Source: an uncultured Metabacillus sp. (GTDB taxonomy: Bacteria; Bacillota; Bacilli; Bacillales; Bacillaceae). Taken from it: DNA of 64,000 bases. The stretch spans positions 232,327-296,326 of the forward strand of contig NZ_CANNCR010000002.1 of the NCBI RefSeq assembly GCF_947503125.1, given 5' to 3'. This document shows positions 17,934-26,653 of this stretch, in pieces; positions within the stretch are counted from its first letter, which is position 1, and every line of letters begins with the position of its first letter. The translations under genes and the position numbers were made by a program. Below the pieces are notes generated by a model. It was not told the origin of the DNA, ran no database searches, and saw only the letters and a list, made by a program, of their open reading frames with translations.

Positions 17934-18875
17934 ATGGAAGCAGATACAAGAATCGAAACGAATAAAAAGATTGGTACCGAGATGCAGGTTGGACCATTTA
18001 TAAAGAAAACTCTCCCAAAATATTTATTCATTATACCAGCTTTTCTTTTTGTTGTTATTTTTATGCTTTACCCAATTTTCTATAATATTTTTATTAGTTT
18101 TCAGGACTTTACGATCTATAATTTGAAAGGAGAAAAACCTTTTATAGGAATTGAAAATTACAGACAAATTTTTCAAGATGAAAGATTTCTACCCGCCTTG
18201 AAAAACACTGTGATTTATACCGTTTCCTGCATTGTTTTTCAGCTTTCGATTGGATTTTTATTGGCATTGTTTTTTAATCAGCGATTTCCGCTCCGTAATT
18301 TTTTTCGTTCGATATTGCTTTTAGCTTGGATGACGCCATTAGTTATTACTGGTACGTTATTTAAATGGCTATATGATGTTGATTATGGTGTTATCAACTA
18401 TTTTCTTGTCCAAATCGGCTTGATTAATGAGCCGATAAACTGGTTGGGGCAACAAAGCACTGCGTTAATCGCAATTATTGTCACGAATATTTGGATAGGA
18501 ATTCCTTTTAATATGATTCTTTTATTGTCATCGTTGCAAGCGCTGCCAAACGACGTATATGAAGCTGCAAAAATAGATGGTGCATCAAGGCTTCAGTCCT
18601 TTTTTAAAATCACGGTTCCACTGATGAAGCCCGCCATTTTGGTTGTTCTCGTTCTAGGAATAATCTACACATTTAAAGTGTTTGATATCATCTTGATCAT
18701 GACCGGGGGAGGACCGGTAAATGCTACACAAGTTTTACCGTTTTTTGGATATGAGCTGGCATTTGTAAATTTTAAGTTCGGACTTAGCGGTGCAGTTGCT
18801 ACGATTATTCTATTAATCTTAACATGCATTTCCCTTATCTATTTATATTTGATCAGGAAGGAGGAGACAATGTGA
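17934..18875 (+). CDS. Sugar ABC transporter permease, MalF/UgpA type
   Basis: Six membrane segments. The EAA loop reads YEAAKIDGASRLQSFFKITVPLMKP, the contact site for the ATPase. ATG 17934 has an ideal AAAGGAGG eight bases upstream; the longer frame from 17877 lacks an RBS and covers the hairpin. The stop overlaps the next permease start. Pairs with the following gene to form the channel. Confidence 0.93.
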   Translation: MEADTRIETNKKIGTEMQVGPFIKKTLPKYLFIIPAFLFVVIFMLYPIFYNIFISFQDFTIYNLKGEKPFIGIENYRQIFQDERFLPALKNTVIYTVSCIVFQLSIGFLLALFFNQRFPLRNFFRSILLLAWMTPLVITGTLFKWLYDVDYGVINYFLVQIGLINEPINWLGQQSTALIAIIVTNIWIGIPFNMILLLSSLQALPNDVYEAAKIDGASRLQSFFKITVPLMKPAILVVLVLGIIYTFKVFDIILIMTGGGPVNATQVLPFFGYELAFVNFKFGLSGAVATIILLILTCISLIYLYLIRKEETM

Positions 18876-19702
18876 TGAAATATACGACTAGAGAATATGG
18901 GATGTTTTTCGTCGCACTTGTCATAACACTGGTATTTTTATTTCCAATTTATTGGATGATAACTACATCTGTAAAGCCGATACAAGACGTATTTGCTACC
19001 CCTCCGATGATCTTTCCTGAGACAATTCAGTTTGATGCGTACATTAAAAATATAATCGAGGATCGTAGTATATTACTATACTTAAAAAATTCATTCATTA
19101 TTGCAATTGGAACAGCAGCCCTTACTCTTCTATTGGCATTGCCAGCAGCATATGCCATGGCGCGTTTTAAGTTAAAGGGAAGTGGGATCTTTTTACTTAT
19201 CCTTCTTGTTACACAAATGGTGCCTGGGGTAATGACAGCGATGCCGCTATTTATTTTGTTTTCAAAGTTTAATCTTCTTAATAGTTATGCAGGTTTAATT
19301 ATCGGAAACACAACTCTTGCATTACCATTTGCGATTCTGATCATGCGCCCGTTTTTCCTATCCATTCCTAGAGGTTTGGAGGATGCAGCAGTTATAGATG
19401 GTTGTAATCGGTTTACTGCATTTGTAAGAGTTGTACTACCTTTAACAAAACCTACTTTACTTACAGTTGGAACGTTCAGTTTTTTATTTGCATGGGGAGA
19501 TTTAATTTTCGCCTTAACTCTTGCAATGGATGAAAAAATACGCCCGCTGACAATGGGATTAACTAAATTTATCGGTCAATATGGAACACAATGGGACGGC
19601 CTAATGGCGGTGTCTACCATTGCCGCTGCCCCGATAATCATTATGTTTATCCTCTTGCAAAAATATATTGTAAGCGGAATCACAGCAGGATCTGAGAAAT
19701 AA
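18875..19702 (+). CDS. Sugar ABC transporter permease, MalG/UgpE type
   Basis: 275 residues with six membrane segments and the EAA loop LEDAAVIDGCNRFTAFVRVV. ATG 18875 overlaps the previous stop (TGATG) and follows GGAAGGAGGAG. No ATPase gene is encoded in this locus, so the transporter probably shares a general ATPase such as MsmX, as many Bacillus sugar importers do. Confidence 0.93.
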   Translation: MKYTTREYGMFFVALVITLVFLFPIYWMITTSVKPIQDVFATPPMIFPETIQFDAYIKNIIEDRSILLYLKNSFIIAIGTAALTLLLALPAAYAMARFKLKGSGIFLLILLVTQMVPGVMTAMPLFILFSKFNLLNSYAGLIIGNTTLALPFAILIMRPFFLSIPRGLEDAAVIDGCNRFTAFVRVVLPLTKPTLLTVGTFSFLFAWGDLIFALTLAMDEKIRPLTMGLTKFIGQYGTQWDGLMAVSTIAAAPIIIMFILLQKYIVSGITAGSEK

Positions 19703-19712
19703 AGTGAGAATT

Positions 19713-19739
19713 CATTCAGTGGCGTTTTTTTACTGAATG
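19713..19739 (+). terminator. Hairpin after the permease gene
   Basis: CATTCAGT/ACTGAATG stem whose loop contains seven T residues. No T-run follows the stem, so termination is uncertain and partial read-through into the isomerase gene is possible. Confidence 0.35.
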
Positions 19740-19754
19740 GTAGTGAAACTTATC

Positions 19755-19901
19755 ATGCTTAGTACGCCACCTCCTGTGGCTTTCGCCTGACTTGGACGTC
19801 CTGTCCTTCGTCGAATCTTTACGGGCAGTTTATCCTCATCCAATTTTTTATACTTATTAAATGGCTGAAATTTTTTATTAAGGTCTTACTGCCCGTTAAG
19901 A
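19755..19901. repeat. Degenerate dispersed-repeat fragment and inverted repeat
   Basis: 19755-19815 contains GGACGTCCTGTC, the reverse complement of a segment of the structured repeat near 22.29 kb (GACAGGACGTC), suggesting a decayed inverted copy. Next to it TCTTTACGGGCAGT at 19816-19829 and ACTGCCCGTTAAGA at 19888-19901 form 14-nt inverted arms with one mismatch. The stretch splits the permeases from the isomerase gene and encodes no protein. It may be a small non-autonomous element. Confidence 0.5.
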
Positions 19902-19983
19902 ATGGGATAAAGGAAGAATAAGATTAATGAGCAGACAGTATGAAATAAACAACATTTTCATTTATGTAGAAGGAGAGATTGAG

Positions 19984-20952
19984 ATGAAACTTGGAATTTT
20001 CGCTGTATTGTTTTCAGAAAAGTCATTACATGAAGCATTGGATTATATTAAGGAATCCGGACTGGATACTGTAGAAATTGGCACAGGTGGATATGTAGGC
20101 AATGCCCATTGCAATCCTGCAGAATTATTGGCTGATCAAAGAAAGTTAGCTGTTTTTAAAGAGGCATTCCAATCTCGTGGCATCCAAATTAGTGCTCTTA
20201 GCTGCCACGGTAATCCTCTGCATCCGAATAAAGAAATTGCGAATGAACATCATCAGGTTTTTCAAGATACTGTAAGACTTGCTTCGAAGTTAGGGATTGA
20301 AAATGTTGTAACTTTTTCAGGATGCCCTGGAGAATCAGACTTTTCCCTGCATCCGGTTTGGATCACATGCCCATGGCCGAATGATTTCTCTGAGGTTGTT
20401 GATTGGCAATGGAGAGAAAAGGTGATTCCATATTGGCGCGAGCAAAATCAATTTTTAAAAGAACATCATGTTCGTGTTGCCGTTGAGCCTCATCCAGGCT
20501 TTGTCGTTTATAATACGGAAACATTGCTTCGCTTGAGACATGAGTGTGGCGAACAAATTGGTGCTAACTTTGATCCAAGCCACTATTTTTGGCAAGGGAT
20601 GGATCCTGTTGCGTGTATCAAAGCACTTGGCAAGGAAAATGCGTTATTCCATTTCCACGCAAAAGATACAAGAATTGATGGTCAAAACAACCCATTAAAT
20701 GGTGTATTAGATACAAAAAGCTATAAGGATATCGCAAACCGCTCTTGGGTATTCCGTACTGTAGGTTATGGTCATGGTGAAGATACGTGGAGAGAAATCA
20801 TTAGCAGCCTGCAAACAATCGGGTATGAAGGTGCGGTTAGCATCGAACATGAAGATGGGCTAATGAGCATTGAAGAAGGATTTACAAAAGCGGTTGAATT
20901 CTTACAAGATAAATTAATTAAGGAAGGAGCAAAAGAGCTGTGGTGGGCTTAA
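19984..20952 (+). CDS. Sugar phosphate isomerase/epimerase (xylose-isomerase-like TIM barrel)
   Basis: 322 residues of the AP-endonuclease-2/xylose-isomerase-like TIM barrel. Metal-site motifs are TVEIGTGG, VAVEPHPGF, GANFDPSHYFW, FHFHAKD and the C-terminal SIEHED. ATG 19984 follows AAGGAGAG; the longer frame from 19927 has no RBS. It belongs with the Gfo/Idh/MocA and transporter genes in breakdown of an unidentified sugar. Its stop overlaps the start of a truncated oxidoreductase. Confidence 0.9.
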   Translation: MKLGIFAVLFSEKSLHEALDYIKESGLDTVEIGTGGYVGNAHCNPAELLADQRKLAVFKEAFQSRGIQISALSCHGNPLHPNKEIANEHHQVFQDTVRLASKLGIENVVTFSGCPGESDFSLHPVWITCPWPNDFSEVVDWQWREKVIPYWREQNQFLKEHHVRVAVEPHPGFVVYNTETLLRLRHECGEQIGANFDPSHYFWQGMDPVACIKALGKENALFHFHAKDTRIDGQNNPLNGVLDTKSYKDIANRSWVFRTVGYGHGEDTWREIISSLQTIGYEGAVSIEHEDGLMSIEEGFTKAVEFLQDKLIKEGAKELWWA

Positions 20953-21077
20953 CTAATAAACAAGTAAGAATCTGTATGGTTGGTTATAAGTTTATGGGGA
21001 AAGCACATTCACATGCTAATAGAGATGTTTCTTTTTTCTTTGATCTGAAGGTTGAATCTGTTAGTGATAAGCATTAA
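20943..21077 (+). pseudogene. Truncated N-terminal fragment of a second Gfo/Idh/MocA oxidoreductase
   Basis: The frame from GTG 20943 reads VRICMVGYKFMGKAHSHAN... and stops at TAA 21075 after 44 residues. The glycine-rich MVGYKFMGKAHS start is the Rossmann nucleotide-binding motif of Gfo/Idh/MocA enzymes that usually follow this type of isomerase gene and run to roughly 350-400 residues. Everything after the first beta-alpha unit is missing, and an unrelated gene begins 14 bp later. The operon therefore suffered a 3' deletion. Confidence 0.8.
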
Positions 21078-21091
21078 GAGGTGAAAAACAG

Positions 21092-22015
21092 ATGATCCAT
21101 ATCGTAAATGGCGATATTCTCGCAAGTAAATTACAAGGATTAAGCGGTAAAATTATGAGTTGGAGAGAAATGTATGATTTTGGTCCTTTCCATTCGTCAT
21201 GGTCAAATGAGGAGTTAATAACGAGAAGGGCCGCTTTTTTTGATGAAAAGCTGGAAATCCCTTCATCATTATTCAGTGCAATTTGTCACAAGCAATTAGC
21301 TCAGCTTTCTGAGATCCCGCATGATGAGGAAGTTGTGCTCTGGTTTGAGCATGACCGTTATGATCAAACGATGCTCATGTACATACTTACACAATTAGCG
21401 AACCAGCATCATCTAAATATATCGATGGTTAGTGTTAATTCTTATCCAGGTATCTCTCCCTTTTACGGATTAAGTCAATTACTTGGTAATCAATTATTGG
21501 AGCTTTTTCACAGTAGAAAAACCGTCTCAAGTAAGCAGGTAAATGAAGCTGAAGCGGGGTGGAGAGTTTATACTTCGTCCGATTCAGAGGAGGTGAAAAA
21601 GTGGGTAGCAGATATTGATCATGAATTGCCTTTTTTGTTAGAGGTATTAACAAGACATGAAAGCTATCTTCCTTCAGCTAAAACAGGATTAAATATAATT
21701 GAAAGCATAGCTCTTAATGCGATTGCAACAAAACCAGTTTCTTTTAGGGATTTATTTCATCAAATTGCTCCTTCTTTGAAGGATGAAGGTTTAAGTAATC
21801 TGCATCTATCTGCGTTGTTAAATGAGTTAGTAAAAGGTGATCAAGCATTACTAAAAACCAATGGCTTGCTCCCAATGTATGGTTCAGAACAGCATAATCC
21901 AATATTGACTATTACTTCTTTTGGCGAACGTGTTTTGTCTGGGGAAGCAAATCGGATTGATTTGATCGGAATTGATTGGTGGATTGGTGGAGTTCATTTA
22001 CAGCATCTAAAATAA
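21092..22015 (+). CDS. DUF1835 domain protein
   Basis: 307 residues. The N-terminal MIHIVNGDILASKL, the WREMYDFGPF motif and VVLWFEHDRYDQ are typical of DUF1835 proteins, with a helical DUF3658-like C-terminal half ending in DWWIGGVHL. Cytoplasmic; function unknown. AGAGGTG lies before the ATG. It sits directly after the oxidoreductase fragment and is followed by a terminator, so it is probably unrelated to the sugar operon. Confidence 0.85.
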   Translation: MIHIVNGDILASKLQGLSGKIMSWREMYDFGPFHSSWSNEELITRRAAFFDEKLEIPSSLFSAICHKQLAQLSEIPHDEEVVLWFEHDRYDQTMLMYILTQLANQHHLNISMVSVNSYPGISPFYGLSQLLGNQLLELFHSRKTVSSKQVNEAEAGWRVYTSSDSEEVKKWVADIDHELPFLLEVLTRHESYLPSAKTGLNIIESIALNAIATKPVSFRDLFHQIAPSLKDEGLSNLHLSALLNELVKGDQALLKTNGLLPMYGSEQHNPILTITSFGERVLSGEANRIDLIGIDWWIGGVHLQHLK

Positions 22016-22018
22016 ACA

Positions 22019-22060
22019 AAAACCTCCAATTGTGACGTCAAACAGCCACTGGTGGTTTTA
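22019..22060 (+). terminator. Terminator after the DUF1835 gene
   Basis: AAAACCTCCA pairs with TGGTGGTTTT with one mismatch and is followed by ATT. Confidence 0.5.
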
Positions 22061-22113
22061 TTGTTGCCAGGAAATTATAAAATTCTTGAACTGTGGCTAA
22101 GCGCTCACGTATA

Positions 22114-22194
22114 AGCTCCAGCGCCTAGCCCCTCTAGAATTGAAGGCAAAGAGCGCCTTATTTGCCCTAGGCTGAATAAGGCGCTTATGCTTTT
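22114..22194 (+). repeat. Dispersed structured repeat, short copy (copy A)
   Basis: Starts with AGCTCCAGCGCCTAGCCCCT and ends with AAGGCGCTTATGCTTTT, almost identical at both ends to the copy near 62.5 kb. Relative to that copy it lacks about 16 nt on each side of the central loop, leaving a short AAGGC/GCCTT stem. No protein is encoded. Confidence 0.75.
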
Positions 22195-22206
22195 GTTAAA
22201 GTTTAA

Positions 22207-22414
22207 GAAGTATAAAATTTTGTACTTAGTTTTAGTGTCTAGCTCCAAGCACCATCGGCGAAGCACAGGATGTGCAAGTGCAGTCAATGCGACAGGACGT
22301 CGCGTTTTTGACTGCCACTAGGGTTTAGTCAAATAGGAATTGAAGGTAAATAACACCTTCTATTCCTATTTGACTTATGCTTGTCGCCGAATGCTTAGCG
22401 CCTTGCGCTTTTTT
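22207..22414 (+). repeat. Dispersed structured repeat, long copy (copy B)
   Basis: Shares TATAAAATTTT and TTTAGTGTCTAGCTCCA with the 62.5-kb copy and ends in GCGCC-TTGCGCTTTTTTT. It contains two hairpins: GCAGTCAA/TTGACTGC with nested GCGAC/GTCGC at 22280-22315, and a 21-nt stem with one mismatch at 22327-22347 and 22355-22375. It runs right up to the stop codon of the leftward mgtC-like gene and could act as its terminator. Confidence 0.75.
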
Positions 22415-22416
22415 TA

Positions 22417-23106
22417 TTAGAGAGATTCCATTTCAACATTAATGACATGCTTGATTTGCTTTAATGAGTAATAGACATCTGTCACATATAAATTTTCATT
22501 AACGATCAGGACTAGCTCTAATTGCTGCATATCACCTTCTTTTATATCCTTTACTCGCACTTTTTTCGCTTTCATTTTTTTAAGCTTAAGCTCCTTAAGG
22601 ATATCAGTCATTTTATCGTGTTCATCAACAACAATTTTAACTTTTAGTTCTCGTTCTCTAAGGGATTTTGGTCCGATAAACTTAAAAATAAACGGGATAA
22701 TCTCCACACTTACGATTAACAACAATGTTGCGATCGATGCTTCAATCCAAAAGCCTGCTCCGCAAGCAATTCCTATTCCACCTGCACCCCAAACCATTGC
22801 AGCGGTAGTAAGTCCTGAAATCATATCATTATTCCTTCTTAAAATCACACCCGCTCCAAGAAAACCAATCCCGGAAACAATTTGTGCTGCCAGCCTTAAG
22901 GGATCCATTGGTCTTACATAGGATTCAGCAAATTTTTCGGAAGCTTCAATTGAAACAGTTGTTAATAAGCAGCTGACGATTCCAATCACTAAGCATGTTT
23001 TTAAACCTAACGGCTTTTTCTTTAACTGACGCTCCAGTCCAATAATAATAGATAAAATAGTTGCTATGGTTAAATTAAAGATAAAAGAATTTGGCTGTAA
23101 TATCAT
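22417..23106 (-). CDS. MgtC/SapB family membrane protein
   Basis: 229 residues. The N-terminal MgtC domain has about four to five membrane segments, with GLERQLKKKPLGLKT, GFLGAGVI and GLTTAAMVW signatures; a soluble ACT-like C-terminal domain starts near residue 150. ATG 23106 follows AGGAGATC; the longer frame from 23148 has no RBS. MgtC proteins are tied to low-magnesium survival and P-type ATPase regulation in pathogens; the role in Bacillus is not settled. Confidence 0.88.
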   Translation of the reverse strand: MILQPNSFIFNLTIATILSIIIGLERQLKKKPLGLKTCLVIGIVSCLLTTVSIEASEKFAESYVRPMDPLRLAAQIVSGIGFLGAGVILRRNNDMISGLTTAAMVWGAGGIGIACGAGFWIEASIATLLLIVSVEIIPFIFKFIGPKSLRERELKVKIVVDEHDKMTDILKELKLKKMKAKKVRVKDIKEGDMQQLELVLIVNENLYVTDVYYSLKQIKHVINVEMESL

Positions 23107-23332
23107 ATTTGATCTCCTATTTTTTTTATTATTTTTCCATAAATTCATATGAATATTTATCCCAATCTTAACATGCAGTAAACCTATAACAATGGAAGCA
23201 TTTCGTATTTACTCTGTTAATGGGTAATTTGGGACAATAAAAACTATTACTAACTATAGTATATAAAAATAGCAATTTTGCCACTAAATATATATAATTA
23301 TAGGACATAATAGAAGCGGGGAGCACTCAATA

Positions 23333-24103
23333 ATGAAACTTGTATCATGGAATGTTAACGGGATTAGAGCATGTGTGAAAAAAGGGTTTTTGAATTACTT
23401 TAAGGAAATGGATGCGGATATCTTTTGTATCCAAGAGTCAAAATTACAAGAAGGTCAAATTGAATTAGAGCTTGAAGGGTATCATCAATATTGGAATTAT
23501 GCGTTACGAAAGGGGTATTCAGGCACCGCCGTTTTTACAAAGCATAAACCGATTTCTGTTTCTTACGGGCTAGGTGATTCTGATCCTGAACCAGAAGGAA
23601 GAATCATTACATTAGAATTTGATCAATATTATTTGATCACTGTCTATACACCGAATTCAAAACGAGATTTGTCAAGACTTGACTACCGATTAGAATGGGA
23701 GGATCAAATACTCGACTATTTACTAGATCTGGATAAAATCAAACCGGTTATCCTTTGCGGAGACCTCAATGTTGCACATCAGGAAATCGATTTAAAGAAT
23801 CCAAAATCAAATCACGGAAACTCAGGTTTTACCCAAGAAGAACGAGGAAAAATGACCTCTTTACTCGAAGCTGGCTTTATTGATAGCTTTCGGTTTCTAT
23901 ATCCTGAAAAACAGGATGTCTATACGTGGTGGTCTTATATGAACAAAGTCAGGGAACGAAATATCGGTTGGAGAATTGACTATTTTATTCTTTCAAAAAA
24001 ATTGGCTGGATACTTAAAAGATTCTCAGGCACATTGTCATGTATTGGGTAGTGATCATTGCCCGGTATACATTGAACTTGACCCTACATTTAATTTAGTG
24101 TAA
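23333..24103 (+). CDS. xthA: Exodeoxyribonuclease III (AP endonuclease)
   Basis: Mg-dependent base-excision-repair nuclease of the Xth/ExoA family. All motifs are visible: SWNVNGIRA, IQESKLQ (metal Glu), GDLNVAH, RIDYF and the C-terminal SDHCPV catalytic Asp-His. 256 residues is close to normal. AGCGGGGAGC precedes the ATG, and the gene appears monocistronic. Confidence 0.95.
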   Translation: MKLVSWNVNGIRACVKKGFLNYFKEMDADIFCIQESKLQEGQIELELEGYHQYWNYALRKGYSGTAVFTKHKPISVSYGLGDSDPEPEGRIITLEFDQYYLITVYTPNSKRDLSRLDYRLEWEDQILDYLLDLDKIKPVILCGDLNVAHQEIDLKNPKSNHGNSGFTQEERGKMTSLLEAGFIDSFRFLYPEKQDVYTWWSYMNKVRERNIGWRIDYFILSKKLAGYLKDSQAHCHVLGSDHCPVYIELDPTFNLV

Positions 24104-24151
24104 ATGGGTATAATGATAGAATAAGGAAATTTTAGCTGGAGGATAGAAAAA

Positions 24152-24793
24152 TTGTTAAAAGATGTATTAAAACAATTTATCGTAACAGAAATTGAGAAAC
24201 TGCAAAAGAACCAACAAAAGGGTGGAATAGTTGAAATTTACAAAGAGGAAAAAGACTATATTGAAAGGCACCAAATAATCGATGATAATCTTAGGGAAAC
24301 CTTTACCTTCAAAGAAAAAAAACCGATCACTCGTTTTGATGATGCATATATAGAACGAGGGATAAAGGAAACAGAAGAAGTAATAGATACAGAGACATCC
24401 TCTTTTTTAACTAGACCTGTTAAGTATTTAAAAGAGCATATGGATGAATTCATTTATATCGAAACGAAGTGGCTTGAATTAATAGGGGTTGATGCGATTT
24501 CTTTAGAGGTCGATGATGTTTTCAAAACATATGATGCTTTGCTTGGCCTTAAGCTTCAGAAGAAGCATGAAAAGGTGATTAGAAACTATCTCATTAAAGA
24601 ATCTGTTTGTAAGGATGTTTCATTTGATCTTATATACAATCAAAAGGATGGCATGTGGGATTTGAATGTATCATTGGAATGTCTTCAAGGTTTTATCGAA
24701 GAGATTACCTTAGGTGAGGCGATGTGTATCATTTATCGTTTTCTTTTTAAATTAGTTGAAACGGTCGAGGAAGAGAAAATGTCGACGCGATAA
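24152..24793 (+). CDS. Hypothetical 213-residue protein
   Basis: Not recognised. TTG 24152 has an ideal GGAGGATAG upstream. The protein is soluble, acidic/basic mixed and mostly helical, with two apparent parts: a charged N-terminal half (KQFIVTEIEKLQKNQQKGG) and a C-terminal half with VSFDLIYNQKDGMWDLNVSL. No membrane span or cysteine motif is seen. It lies 48 bp after xthA and could be co-transcribed. Its stop codon sits in the loop of its own terminator. Confidence 0.7.
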   Translation: MLKDVLKQFIVTEIEKLQKNQQKGGIVEIYKEEKDYIERHQIIDDNLRETFTFKEKKPITRFDDAYIERGIKETEEVIDTETSSFLTRPVKYLKEHMDEFIYIETKWLELIGVDAISLEVDDVFKTYDALLGLKLQKKHEKVIRNYLIKESVCKDVSFDLIYNQKDGMWDLNVSLECLQGFIEEITLGEAMCIIYRFLFKLVETVEEEKMSTR

Positions 24794-24810
24794 CCGTCGA
24801 CATTTTTTAT
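24779..24810. terminator. Terminator overlapping the stop codon
   Basis: ATGTCGACG/CGTCGACAT is a perfect 9-bp stem with the TAA stop in its 7-nt loop, followed by six T residues. Convergent ppnP ends just beyond. Confidence 0.85.
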
Positions 24811-24816
24811 GCTTGA

Positions 24817-25131
24817 TTATTGGTTTATATATGAACAGCAATAATCAACAACTGTATTTGCTTTTACTTGAAATGTTTCATTTGCAGGAACGTAAAACAC
24901 ACCGCTTCCTTCAATTGTTTTCCAATTTTCACCCTGAAGTTTATATTCCAATTTTCCTGAGACAATTTCCATTTCTTCCTTTACACTTGTTGCAAATTCA
25001 TATTCACCTGGCTGCATAATTCCTAATGTTTTTCTTGTACCGTCGGCAAATAAAATGGTTCTGCTTGAAACCTTTCCCTCAAAGTAAATATTTGCCTCTT
25101 TTTCAATCGTAATATTTGTAAATTGTGACAT
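24817..25131 (-). CDS. ppnP: Pyrimidine/purine nucleoside phosphorylase PpnP
   Basis: 104-residue single-domain cupin of the former DUF1255/YaiE family, which phosphorolyses several nucleosides. Typical motifs are TLGIMQPGEYEF, EIVSGKLEYKL and GSGVFYVPANETFQV. Full length, with a plausible AGAGGAAG RBS. It has its own transcript, convergent with the preceding gene. Confidence 0.92.
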   Translation of the reverse strand: MSQFTNITIEKEANIYFEGKVSSRTILFADGTRKTLGIMQPGEYEFATSVKEEMEIVSGKLEYKLQGENWKTIEGSGVFYVPANETFQVKANTVVDYCCSYINQ

Positions 25132-25356
25132 ATTTTAGCTTCCTCTCAAAGTAGTATAATTTAATTTATCATAAAATTATGAATAATAAAATATTCATTA
25201 TAAAAATTTAGAAATTCTGAAAAATTTGATCAAGTAACGTGTAAAAGCGTGATTTTTTTCAAAATTTCAATTAGGAACTCTTACCTATTTACCGCCATTC
25301 TGATAAAATCAATATAATTAAATTTCATCAGTAGGAAAGAAAGAAGGCAATACTTC

Positions 25357-26499
25357 ATGGAATCGTTTTTACAACTTCATCAGAAAGAAATGCTGCTATT
25401 CATCAAAAGGCTTGTAAATATTGATAGTGGTTCTCATAACAAGAAAGGTGTCGATTCAATAGGACAAATTTTGGAAGATTGCTATAAGGAGTTAGGCTTT
25501 AATGTTTTTATTGAGGAGCAAGAGGAATACGGTAACCACCTAATCATTGAGCATAAAGATGCAAAAGAACCGAAGATCATTATTCTCGCTCATATGGACA
25601 CAGTGTATCCAAAAGGCACGGCAATGGTAAGGCCATTTCATATTAAAGGAAATCGGGCTTATGGCCCCGGTGTGATTGATATGAAAGCAAGCCATGCGTC
25701 CCTTCTGTATGCAGTTAAGGCATTGAAAAATGAAGGGTATAAAGGCTATAAAAACATTCGATTAGTCTTTAATAGTGACGAGGAAGTCGGTTCACCAACC
25801 TCTAGAGAAATTATTGAAAGGGAAGCTAAAGGAAAAAAATATGCTCTCGTTTTAGAGCCGGCAAGAAAAGATGGTTCAATTGTTTCTGCTAGAAGGGGAA
25901 AAGGAAATTATACACTTATTGTGGAAGGAAAAGCAGCACATTCAGGGATTGAACCTGAAAAAGGCAGAAGTGCAATTGAAGAGTTAGCCCATAAAATCAT
26001 TCAATTACACGAACTTTCCGACCATGAGAAAGGGATCAGTGTAAATGTCGGGTTGATTGAAGGCGGCTCAAGTGCAAATACCGTTTCAGATCATGCAGAG
26101 GCACAGATTGATGTCCGGATAAAGGAAATGAAGCAAGTCAAATTATTAGAAAAACGTCTTGAAAAAATTTGTTCATCATCTGATGTTGCTGGTACAAAAA
26201 TCATTCTTGAAGGTGAAATGAATCGCCCGCCAATGGAAAAAAATAAAAAAACCTGCAAGTTGCTTAGTATTATTCAAGATGTTGGCGAAGAATTAGGTGT
26301 CGAGATTGAAGACACAGCTACTGGAGGAGGTTCTGATGCCTCGTATACGTCTTCACTAGGTGTAGCAACCATTGATGGATTAGGTCCAGTTGGCGGAAAT
26401 GCTCATAGTGAAAAAGAATATTTGGAAATACCGAGTTTAGTGGAGCGCACATTATTATTAGCAACCGTTATTGAACGATTATCTAGATCAGAAGGGTGA
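25357..26499 (+). CDS. M20-family metallopeptidase
   Basis: Di-zinc peptidase/deacylase of the M20 family (carboxypeptidase G2/ArgE/DapE-like). HMDTVYP carries the first zinc His, GPGVIDMKA the bridging Asp, and SDEEVGSP the catalytic Glu pair; the dimerisation domain with AAHSGIEPEKGRSA follows, and ends with GGGSDA...GLGPVGGNAHS. 380 residues, cytoplasmic. GGAAAGAAAG lies upstream. The substrate cannot be told from sequence. Confidence 0.88.
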   Translation: MESFLQLHQKEMLLFIKRLVNIDSGSHNKKGVDSIGQILEDCYKELGFNVFIEEQEEYGNHLIIEHKDAKEPKIIILAHMDTVYPKGTAMVRPFHIKGNRAYGPGVIDMKASHASLLYAVKALKNEGYKGYKNIRLVFNSDEEVGSPTSREIIEREAKGKKYALVLEPARKDGSIVSARRGKGNYTLIVEGKAAHSGIEPEKGRSAIEELAHKIIQLHELSDHEKGISVNVGLIEGGSSANTVSDHAEAQIDVRIKEMKQVKLLEKRLEKICSSSDVAGTKIILEGEMNRPPMEKNKKTCKLLSIIQDVGEELGVEIEDTATGGGSDASYTSSLGVATIDGLGPVGGNAHSEKEYLEIPSLVERTLLLATVIERLSRSEG

Positions 26500-26522
26500 G
26501 AAACGTTTTTCTCTCCCTTTTT
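26494..26522 (+). terminator. Terminator overlapping the M20 gene stop
   Basis: GGGTGAGAAA pairs with TTTCTCTCCC with one mismatch and is followed by five T residues. The TGA stop lies in the left arm. Confidence 0.7.
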
Positions 26523-26653
26523 CTGCTTGAAAGGGATAAATTAAAGTTCTAAAAGAAAAAAATAATGATAATATTATAGAATGCGTTTTCATTATCTGGT
26601 AAAATCATTAAAAACAAGAAAGAGATTGTCTAGATTTAAAATTAATAAGGGAG

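Noticed and set aside
22105..22287. 60-codon minus-strand ORF near 22.2 kb
   Set aside because: Falls entirely inside the non-coding structured repeats.
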